Assembly (NCBI GenBank): GCA_963978895.1 | Contig: OZ022246.1 | Span: forward strand, 18,734,049-18,798,048 | DNA from: Erpobdella octoculata | Taxonomy: Eukaryota; Annelida; Clitellata; Hirudinida; Erpobdellidae | Reading direction: 5' to 3' | Length of the DNA: 64,000 nt | Shown here: positions 55,161 to 64,000 of the stretch, in pieces | How positions within the stretch are numbered: the first letter of the stretch is position 1 | Layout: each line of letters starts with the position of its first letter | Program-made: the position numbers and the translations under genes | Notes under the pieces: generated by a model | What the model was told of the DNA's origin: nothing | Database searches by the model: none | The model's input: only the letters and a program-made list of their open reading frames with translations

Positions 55161-56326
55161 TCTATATATATAAAAATGAATGTTTGTATTTATGTTAATG
55201 TCCTTTATGCATTGCTACACCATTCATCCGATCGTAATGAAATTTTCACACAACCTTGAGAGTCAATGAAAATCAAAACTAAAAAAAAATTTTTGAAATC
55301 CGTCACAAAATGAGCGGAGCGGAGCGGGTGAGCGAGCGGGAACTATATATATATATGTATGTGCGTATGTATGTGTGTATGTATGTATGTGTATGTGCAT
55401 GTATGTGTGTCTGTGTGTGTGTTTATGTATGTACTAGCGGAGATACCCGGCGTTGCCCAGGTTTTTTGAGGTTTTTCTAATGTTTGTCTCTTTCTCTCCC
55501 GTTTCCTTTCCCACCTGCTTTCCCACTCCTGTTAGCTTTTCCGTTTTCGGTCGTTTTCCCACTGCCGGTCGCTTTCCCGCTCCCGGTCGCTTTCCCGCTC
55601 CCGGTCGTTTTCCCGTCCCGGTCGCTGCCCCGTTCCCGCTCACGTTTGCTCTCCCATTCCCGCTCACGCTTGCTTTTCTGTTCCCGCTCGCTGTCCGTTC
55701 CGGGTGCTTTCCCGTTTCTATAATAGACAAACTAACCCACAAACATTCATATATATATATATATATAGTCTTAGCAAATCTATTTTGCGTTTTATAGGCT
55801 AACAGAAGTTATGAAAGAATGTAAAAGAGAAAATGAGCGGGAACGGAAACGGGAACGGGAGAGCTACCGTGACCGGGAATGGGAGAGCAAGCATGACCGG
55901 GAACGGGAGAGCAAGCGTGAGCGGGAACGGGAAAGCGACCGGAAACGGGAAAGCGACCGGGAACGGGAAAGCGACCGGGAACGGGAAAGCGACCGAGAAC
56001 GGGAAAGCGACCGGGAACGGGAAAGCGACCGGGAACGGGAAAGCGACCGGGAACGCGGAAAGCGACCGGGAACGCGGAAAGCGACCGGGAACGCGGAAAG
56101 CGACTGGAATCGGGAGAGCAAGCTTGGAAGGAAACGCGAGCAAGAGAGAAAATCGATAACAGAACTTCTGAGCGGGAAAGCGACCGGGAGCTGGAAAACG
56201 ACCGAGAGCGGAAATGCGACCGGGAACGCTACGAACACGGGAAAGTGGAGAAGGGAACGGGAGCGAGAGAGACAAACATTAGAAAAACCTCTAAAAACCC
56301 CGGGCAACGCCGGGTAACCCCGCTAG
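55161..56326 (+). mobile_element. Helitron cluster with an inverted copy
   Basis: A plus-strand 5' terminus TCTATATATATAAAAATG (55161) and leader end in a TG/TA microsatellite near 55345. A minus-strand Helitron follows at 55434-55767; its 3' CTAG is at 55434-55437 next to the hairpin CCCGGCGTTGCCCAGG. A further plus-strand copy runs to CTAG at 56323-56326 (CCGGGCAACGCCGGG hairpin, followed by T). The family is that of 48264-48661 and 5436-5935. Long frames in both orientations (RERESD, FPFPVA) come from the minisatellite and are not genes. Confidence 0.8.
55925..56110. repeat. 18-bp minisatellite inside Helitron
   Basis: Roughly ten copies of GCGACCGGGAACGGGAAA with minor variants, later a 19-bp variant containing an added C. 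Family-specific, also seen in reverse at 48300-48520. Confidence 0.92.
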
Positions 56327-56852
56327 TTTTTAATAAAAATTCACAAGTTTTTTTTACTTTAAAAGTTTTAAATTTTTATTATTGAAAAAATAAACAAAAA
56401 TTACATTACTTAAACGCGTCACCATTGTATATTCGTTGTTTGCTGTTTGCGGCGCTTTCAAGATTTGTTTTGGTTTATTTTTTATTTATTTACTTGCATT
56501 TCTGCTCGATTGGTTAGTAGTAGTTCATAATTTGCGTAATCTAGTTGATGATTTTTGCGTAATGTTGAAAAAGGCGGATTTTATTCAAATCAGTATGTAA
56601 TAGTGTAAGGCCGTAAGTCAGTGTAGTCAAGTGTAGTGTAGTAGTAGTAAGCCAAGCTTTGAGCGTTGACTTCAGTTTTGGTTCTCCATGCTAGTTTCGA
56701 TCGAAATTACATTGGGCGTGTTTTTTATTCACCAGGTTATCAACCACACTCACCAAAGTTTTTGTTTATTCATGAAATTTCTCCGTTATGCCTTTTTTTA
56801 TTCACTGAAGAACCCCTGCTTGTAATCTTTCGTTATAACTATTACCAAGGCA
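56327..56852. other. non-coding, nothing recognised
   Basis: Contains TTTCTCCGTTATGCC near 56780, the same 15-mer that ends the window at 63986-64000. Confidence 0.4.
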
Positions 56853-57276
56853 GTAGGCGCCGGTAGCCGGGGCAATAAGCGGTAAAATTGCGGTGTCTAC
56901 CTGAGTTGCCGACCGCAATGACGTATCAACTTGCCGACCGATGTTTTTTAAGATCGTACTAAGTTGCCGACCTCGTCAAAAAATTTTATTTTTAGCTAAT
57001 AGAATCGTTGAATCGTTCAAAAATAACGAATCATTTAAATAATCCAACTAAGACTAAAAAGAATCGTTCAATCTTATTTGGTTCATTTACATAATTAGCG
57101 TGGAGGCGGAGCTCAAAGAACTTGCCAGCCAATGTCAAAGAGCCTCAACTTTGGTTTATTACTATCACACGGTCAGTTTCTCACGAGGTTAAGCGAAAAG
57201 TAAACGTAAATTAAAAAGCAGCTCTACTTTATTCTACTAGCATAATAGAGTTAAATATGCAAATAATGGATAAATA

Positions 57277-58792
57277 GGTAATCCTGCAGTATAGCGTCCT
57301 GAACCGATTTCGATGAAAAATCGCTTTAAAAAACTGTTTAATAGAATAACCATAGAACATTATCAAAACGTATTACGAACAAGTATTTTACAGAAAAACT
57401 TACTAAAAACCGACTTTAAGCAAAAATATCCAAAGGCAGTGTTGACACGCGGAGTAATTCAATTCAAGGAATGAAAAGCAAGGAAAAGTTAATATTGAAA
57501 TAAAATAATAAAACAACGAATAAATTTGAAACGTTGAAAATAAATTGATAATTAATATATATGCAAATAAATTAAATATTAAATAATTTAGTTTAAAAAA
57601 ATCTAGCGGTCAGTGGAAACTTAGCTATGATAAGTTTATTTTCATTAATTCAATATCTAAAAATACAAAAATAAAGTAAGAAATAAATAAAAAATAACAT
57701 CAAATCATTATAATAAAAATGAAATCTCCTCGACACGCTGTGGTGGTGGAGGTCGCTGAAGTCTCTCGCGGTCTTTCTTAGTCATAATTAATAATTGCAT
57801 GCACGGTGCACACGTTGTACCACTGAACACTGCTGCGTGATTTCAAGTGAAGGAAGCCGCTGGGGCGTACTCAGGGCCGTACAGAGGCGTAGCTAGGCTC
57901 TTCTGTGCCCGGGGACAGAACACAAAATCTGCACTCCCTACATAACCTCTTTCGGTTTTTGCTCCCGAAAAAAATTGACCGGGGGGGAGTAGGAGCCTTT
58001 TTTCTCATATGTTTTGCCAAACCCTCTTTTAAATCCCCCCCCCAATGGCTAGGTACAGTAAAATAATTAAAAAAAACTGTCTCCCTTGCCCCTAACTGGC
58101 CTCACTACTCCTCTGGGACCGTAGAGTAGGAAAGAAAAAGAAAACAGTCATATCTATTGGCGTTAAAATGCTAATGCTTGCATCGCTGCTATTCGTTAAG
58201 GTTTTGTTGGCTCTGAAAAGAGCCGTTTCTTGGCTCTGAAAAGAGCCTTTTAATGGTTACGCCATCTCGAGAGTTAATTTGGATAGTTTTCAGGGAGTGT
58301 AGCGAGGAAGTTGGCAAAAAGGTCCTCCTTGCTGTAGTAGTTTGGTTTTCTGCTCTTATTTTATTGTTTTTCATTTGTCTTAAAGCATATTGACAAAACC
58401 GCCGCATTTAAAGATACTGTTTTAGACATGGAGCGGGTTACGCAACTCGTACTTCTAAAGCAAACTAATATTTTTCAATTTTTTACTTCCAAAATTTTTT
58501 ATATTTTTTTCCTAAATTGTCTATTTTTATTTTAAATGTGTTTAATTTTTATTACCTTTATTCCTACGGTTCACTTCTATCGCTATTGACAAATAGATCT
58601 TCATCGGGAACTACGTTAATTTCGGAGTAATTTATAAATGTTCTAAAGTGCTATAATTTTGTTTTTTTTTTTCAGTTATTTATGTTGTAATTAGTCTTTA
58701 TTTCCCTTATTTATGTTTTAAATATCATTTACGTTAAAAATCCGGCCATTTTTCATCGAAATCGGTTCAGGACGCTATACTGCAGGATTACC
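57277..58792. mobile_element. Mutator-like (MULE-type) element
   Basis: TIRs are identical for 45 bp, starting GGTAATCCTGCAGTATAGCG, and are bounded by a 9-bp duplication GGATAAATA (57268-57276 and 58793-58801). A 9-bp duplication and long TIRs point to Mutator-like elements. No transposase domain is visible. The interior holds a possible small hAT-like insert (CAGAGGCGTAGCTAGG at 57886 to GGCTAGGTACAG near 58061) and two histone-type stem-loops (58209-58247). Confidence 0.85.
58209..58247 (-). promoter_or_regulatory. two tandem histone-type 3' stem-loops
   Basis: On the minus strand GGCTCTTTTCAGAGCC occurs twice (58232-58247, then 58209-58224) separated by seven bases. Each has a 6-bp stem and TTTT-type loop preceded by A-rich DNA, identical to the metazoan replication-dependent histone mRNA 3' stem-loop. 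No histone reading frame is recognisable upstream. Confidence 0.7.
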
Positions 58793-59135
58793 GGATAAAT
58801 AAATAAACTTAACTATTGCGCAGCGAACCAGTAAGAATCATTTTTATTGTTAAGAAAAACATTTTTAATTAATATTAAAAATAATTATTGTTAAAAAAAA
58901 TTTAATGAAGAATAAAAATATTATTTTTTATTTAAATTGACACTGTACTGAACAGTACGCAACAGTCTGTACGTATCAATTTTACCAGCCACATGCTGGG
59001 AGTGTGCCTTTGAAATTCTTTCCTCCAGTCGGATATATTTCGGCTTTCTTCTCGGAGGAGATGCGCCAGCTTCAGATTTGCTTATGTCTTTCTCCGCAGA
59101 GGCTTGACAAATCTTGATTGCGTGAATGTAAATAA

Positions 59136-60416
59136 TAAGCTTCTGCGTCCCGTTATTTTTTGGAACGATACGATTTTTGAAATTTGCCTCGAATTAAACG
59201 ATACGAGACGCTTCGAACAATAACGATACGATACGATTTCGGGATCTCGACTGAAGCGGAAATTTTGCCTAGAGATAACATAGAATGATGAACTATATGC
59301 GACAGACAATATTAATAACTACATTAAAGAAATTCATTGAAAAAAAAATATAAATATTAAAAAATTTCAAAATTTATAAAAATTTACCAAATTTAATTTT
59401 TTTTACAACTTGAAATAAGTTTCATTTGTTTAGTTTCGGTACATCTATTTGTCTAAATTTAGACTCTAAATAAAACGCTACCGCCGATAGAAAGTATTTA
59501 TTTACTTTATTTAGTGACGCGGCATGATAATGATGACAAACACGAGAAAGTGCCTCTATGCAAGAATTAAAAAAGTGAAAAAACCCAGCGTGTTTATTTA
59601 TAGGCGATGGCGAATGCGGTTAGCAATAGCAAGAAAGAAGCTGAGAAAGTTTCGAATTCCAGCTGCAGACGATACGGGCTACGGCACTGTCGTGCACACT
59701 ACAGGTGGCACACACATACTCAAACACAACCAAGAATATCATCGAGATTATAAAGATATATCTTAGATGAGCTACTATTACGGTCAATTACGGATATCGA
59801 AACACTAAAATAATCATTCCAATTCTATGTAACAAATTTGAAAAAATAAGTTTATCAAACAGACTAAACCAAAACATAAACGTAGAATGATCATTACTAT
59901 TACATTACTCATTATTCTCATTAATAATAATAGTCATCGATGTCAGCGAGTACGATTGCCTTGTAGGGCTTGTAGTATCAGTAGTATGCAGAGCTCGACT
60001 AGCAGCCTAATAGGAGCGTGGCTTTTTTGCTGCCGGTTCCCAGACTAAAAATAGTAAATAATGGGGCTACAGGCTGTCTGGAAAACCGAATTTAAAGTGG
60101 GGATGATAATAGTTATAAACTTCTGTCAATAGGTAGATTAATTAATCAATGTTGATGAATCAATTGCAAATATTCACAGTTGTGAGAATCGTTAATTAAA
60201 TATGTATGACTTTCGTTATTTATTGGAAAATATTTTTAAAAAATCCCGATATTTTTTTGGGATTTTTATCGGGAATGAAATTCTTAGTATCGCTAATTAT
60301 ATAGATACGAGACTTCTTCCGCAGGCTGTATCGTTTCAATGGCGATACGGGATCTCCCGTATCGTTTTGAAATCTCGATTGAATTCGAGATAACGTTATC
60401 GGGACGCAGATGCTTA
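59136..60416 (-). mobile_element. hAT deletion derivative, 1281 bp
   Basis: TIRs TAAGCTTCTGCGTCCCG and GGGACGCAGATGCTTA with a perfect 8-bp duplication GTAAATAA (59128-59135, 60417-60424). Sequence around 59520-59570 is the reverse complement of 53200-53260, so it belongs to the 52775-53531 family in opposite orientation. The 80-codon frame at 59524-59766 has no recognised motif. Confidence 0.94.
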
Positions 60417-60968
60417 GTAAATAAATATATTGGGATGGACAGGCAAACATTTATTCAGTCCAGAGTGCCAACCCTCCATGGCATTATTAACTTAATTGAC
60501 ATGGAGGCGGAGCTTACCGAACTTGCCAGCCAATGTCAAAGAGCCTCAAGTTTAGTTTATTTACATTAACTCATTCTTTTAACAAAAATACTATTGCTGT
60601 AGTATAAATGAATTGTATTATTATTATTATTATTGTTTAAATACAAAATAACAAAGAGTTGTTTTTATTTTCTTGGTGGTCGGCAACTTCATACGCTTTG
60701 ATAAAACGCTGGTCGGCAAGTTCGACGTTATTGGCGAAAATCGATGGTCGGCAACTCGGAGGTCGGCAACTCGGTACGGCACCAAAATTGCTACCGAGCC
60801 GGCGGTTTTGCCAAAACAATTGATTCTTCGATCAATTGATAGAGATGTACATATTTTCTAAAGGGATAGGGTTAGGGTTTAACTTTATGTAGACATACGG
60901 TGCGACTGCCGGCTCAGTAGCAATTTTACCGATTATTTCCACGGCTAACCGCCGGGGCAATAGCAGCG

Positions 60969-61653
60969 ACCTAATCTTTCACACAAAGGGCCCGATGTGG
61001 CGAATAATACACTATCGGTTATAATTAGCTATAAACACGATGAAAAGTAACCACTACTCTAAACATTATAATTAGTATAATTAATTTATTTAAAATGAGA
61101 AAATGTAACTTAATTTAATATTTTATTTGTAATTGAAATATGAAAAAATTTGAGTTTTAAGGAAACGTGTAAAAAATTCGAGTTCTAAAGTAGGCATTTG
61201 CACGAAAATTTTAAAATTAAAATTTTGAAAAAAAAAATTAAATATTTGGAAAGAGGTGAAGAATACAAACTCAAATATGAATTTTTTTAAATACGACTTT
61301 TATTTGTTGAGTTATAACGATTTGAAGGCCGCGAATAACGACACAAGATCTAACACGTTAAGCGCTGAAAACATGATGCATACAGCTAACGTGCAGCTGA
61401 GGGATGAGTACGCTTGGTTTGAGTTGAATAAACAAACTGCTTCACTTGATTAACTTTCAATTATTAGGTCAAATTTTGTTTCAACTAATGTCCAGGGTCC
61501 TACATCATGTTAAATAAACTTAGCTAGCTTCCTATGAGACATTTTAATAAACTTGCGGTTGCTCATAAATTGTTAAACAAACAAACTGCATCTTGCTTTC
61601 CCAGGGAACCAGTTCTTCCAACTACCTATGAATTTGACTGAGAAATTTGTCGC
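60969..61653. other. non-coding, nothing firm
   Basis: A 65-codon frame at 61256-61453 has no recognisable motif. Confidence 0.4.
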
Positions 61654-63490
61654 GTTTTAAATATCAATAATTTCTCTTGGAGATTACTTACAGTTACTAG
61701 CCATTGACTCTGGCGACATTGCGTTACTGTCGTTGTTAGACCTCTCATCGGCATTCGACACGGTCGATCATGATATACTGCTGGAGAGACTTAAGCTATC
61801 CTTTGGCGTCCAATCAACGCCTTTATCCTGGATAAAATCATATTTGTCAGAACGATCTTACACTGTCAGTTTTTGCGGGGCAAGGTCACAAGTTGACAAT
61901 GTCTATTGTGGTGTACCACAAGGATTTGTCCTTGGACCACTACTTTTCATTTTATATACTGCTGACATTGAAAAAATAATTCAGTCATTTGGCTTATCTG
62001 TACATTTATACGCCGATGACACTCAACAGTACTGTAGCAGCAGACCGGTTGATGCAGCCACCCTTAAAAGAAAAACTGCTGAGTCAGTACAACAGGTGGC
62101 ACAGTGGATGGCCTCCAACAGGCTTCAACTGAATGCTGGCAAAACTGAATGTATGTGGTGTGCCACGACGCGTCGACAGTTCATTCTTGACTGCTGCCCA
62201 ATTGACCTAGGTGGTTCAAATGTCACTCCATCTGTTATGGTGCAGGACCTTGGTGTGCTGCTCAGTTCAGACATGTCCATGACTGGTCACGTGGGCAAGG
62301 TGGTCGGAGAGTGCTATTACAAGCTGCGACAACTCAAGACATGCAGACGATGCATACCAGTAACGGTTGCGTTGTCACTGGTTAATAGCTTTGTTGTTTC
62401 AAAAATCGACTATTGCTCTGCTTGCTGATCAGCCTGACTGTGTCCTCTGTCGCTTTCAGTCAGTACTCAACACTGCAGCGAGACTTGTTTTTGGTCTGAA
62501 GAAATTTGACCACATCTCAGATATCATGCGTGACAAACTTCATTGGTTAAGGGCTTGAGAGCGTGTCGAATTTAAACTGTGTCTGCTGGTTTTCAAGGCC
62601 ATGCATGGACTCGCGCCTGAATATATCACATCAATGTGCTTGCCCGTCAGTTCAGTTGAATCTCGTCGGCGATTGCGTTCTGCGACCGCTGGAGACCTGG
62701 TCGTGCCTGCGACGACTACCAAGTTTGGACAACGGGCCTTTTCTGTCGCTGCTATTAAAGCATGGAACTGTCTTCCCATATCTATTCGTTTATCTTGTTC
62801 TGTTGAGGCTTTTAAAAAAGCTCTTAAAACACATCTGTTCATTAAGTCTTATAACTAAACTTTTTTTTTTGTGTTTATCCGAGGTTTTTGATGTTTTGTA
62901 CAGCGCTCTTGTGATGACTATTCCATTGTACTGTGCTATATAAATTATCCATATTATTATTATTATTATTATGAAATTTGGATATGTTATAGATTAATGT
63001 TGATAGAATATATATATATACCAAGTCTTAGAAACGAGGACCACCTAATAAAAAATTATGTGCAGATAAACATAACTAACAATCTACGCAACTACGCCGC
63101 TGATCGACGTGAAATCGACGTTGGATTTGCAAAATTTACTCGTGTTTTAAATATCAATAATTTCTCTTGGAGAGTACTTACAGTTATGAATTTTGGATAT
63201 GTTATAGATTAATGTTTATAGAATATATATACCAAGTCTTAGAATCAAGGTGCACCTAATAAAAAAAATCCTAATTAAAAAGTTATACGAAAGCAAAGTT
63301 TAATCTAATAAACACGCACAGAGAAACCACGCTCCGGATCGACGCCAGACTTACAAATTCACTCGGGTTTTAAATATCAATAACTTCTATGGGAGAGCAC
63401 TTACAATTATGAATTTTGGATATGTTATAGATTAATGTTGATAGAATATATATACCAAGTCCTAGACACTAGGCACCCCTAATAAAAAAA
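61654..63490. repeat. 222-bp tandem repeat, first copy split by LINE
   Basis: GTTTTAAATATCAATAA recurs at 61654, 63144 and 63367, each followed by TTACAGTTA / GGATATGTTATAGATTAATG and ACCAAGTC. Period is about 222 bp once the LINE (about 61700-62972) is discounted. Function unknown. Confidence 0.8.
61730..62972 (+). mobile_element. CR1/L2-like LINE, 5' truncated
   Basis: A 231-codon open frame covers the reverse-transcriptase core: [48 protein letters not shown] (catalytic YADD), [10 protein letters not shown] and [14 protein letters not shown], then [15 protein letters not shown] decay. NTAARLVFGLKKFDHISDI, KLHWLRA and the terminal WNCLPISIR...KALKTHLF end at 62858. The 3' end GTGCTATATAAATTATC is followed by an ATT microsatellite (62953-62972). 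Frameshifts near 62425 and a stop near 62558 inactivate it. Confidence 0.93.
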
Positions 63491-64000
63491 TTACATGCAA
63501 ACCAAATCATCACTCATTTCCAAAAGCAAAATCTGTGGAGGCGCGAATTTCGATCTTGTATTAATAGGTATCGTTGGAAAGCTGCACATCACCAGAATAC
63601 CTTGGTCTAGTTTATTATTTCTTAAACCTCATTGGACAGAAGTTATAGACAATGAATTAACATTATCTTCCCGCGAATCTTCGATACCGCGATCAAGCTC
63701 TGCCGCATCATCTTCACAAGCGCACATCTTGCAGGCTATGCGACTGCCTATTCTAAAGAGAATTAGGTAAACGTGGAGAATAGCTGCAGAAATTATTTTC
63801 TGTGTTTTTAATCACTTTTTCCCTTATAATAAATATATATTTGTAATCACAATAATAACTCCAATTTAATGATCCAAGCAGTTTAGCGTAGTCAAAAATA
63901 AAGTTATTGGCAAAAAAAACAACAATCAGAAGATAAAGTATTAATCACGCAGTCAGATTAACATTATTTACAGGAAAAATGACAGTTTCTCCGTTATGCC
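63491..64000. other. non-coding, nothing firm
   Basis: A 91-codon frame at 63495-63770 shows no recognised motif. Confidence 0.4.

Larger units (their letters stand above)
56853..60968. mobile_element. DNA transposon with subterminal GTTGCCGACC repeats
   Basis: The ends are imperfect inverted repeats: left CAATAAGCGGTAAAATTGC (56880 region) against the complement of right GCAATTTTACCGATTATTTCC (60930 region). Three to four GTTGCCGACC-type motifs lie inside each end (56918-56975; inverted at 60680-60775). A 60-bp direct repeat (GGAGGCGGAGCT ... AACTTGCCAGCCAATGTC) occurs at 57105 and 60503. No transposase was recognised and target duplication is unresolved. It contains two later insertions (57277-58792, 59136-60416). 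Confidence 0.6.

Noticed and set aside
55799..56317. 158- and 168-codon frames (FPFPVA and RERESD repeats) on both strands
   Set aside because: Minisatellite inside a Helitron; frames stay open because the 18-bp unit is a multiple of three. No conserved protein.
58189..58407. Histone gene upstream of the stem-loops
   Set aside because: The 72-codon minus frame shows no similarity to H1, H2A, H2B, H3 or H4.
63986..64000. 15-mer at the window end repeated at about 56780 (TTTCTCCGTTATGCC)
   Set aside because: Too short and truncated by the window edge to define an element.

Overview
The window is AT-rich animal nuclear DNA. It holds two conserved, intron-rich housekeeping genes in a convergent arrangement, surrounded and penetrated by transposable elements. 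Both genes belong to animal families: a PACS (phosphofurin acidic cluster sorting) gene on the + strand and EXOC5/SEC10 (exocyst subunit 5) on the - strand. Short AT-rich introns, the absence of vertebrate repeat families, and the mix of Penelope-like, Copia, Gypsy, CR1/L2-like LINE, Helitron and many hAT elements suggest an invertebrate. I could not settle the phylum from sequence alone.

Layout. 1-2.6 kb: a decayed Helitron and TA arrays, plus one possible terminal exon of an unknown gene. 2.6-14.1 kb: PACS, 18 coding exons in register (5' end outside the window), with Helitron pieces, a hAT MITE and a Penelope 3' end in its introns. 14.1-15.2 kb: convergent intergenic region. 15.2-54.5 kb: EXOC5, 18 coding exons encoding about 710 residues, complete from ATG to stop. 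Its third intron is about 33.9 kb (19817-53697) and accounts for most of the window. It holds two Penelope-like elements, a 20-bp satellite, Gypsy remnants, a myosin-II retrocopy, a ZMYM-type hAT transposase split by a Copia element, a second ZMYM-type transposase split by three other elements, LINE fragments and a short Helitron. 54.5-64 kb: an inverted Helitron cluster, a roughly 4-kb DNA transposon containing a Mutator-like element and a hAT MITE, and a 222-bp tandem repeat interrupted by a LINE.

Most notable observations. (1) Three EXOC5 introns begin with tandem repeats whose register starts at, or spans, the 5' splice site, so authentic donor sequences have been tandemly copied; in one case the next copy would add seven codons in frame. 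(2) Two Penelope-like elements carry convincing hammerhead-ribozyme sequences with palindromic helix III. (3) Several hAT elements have clean 8-bp target-site duplications and form layered nests whose order can be read. (4) Two tandem histone-type 3' stem-loops lie inside a Mutator-like element. No prokaryotic, CRISPR or viral system is present.
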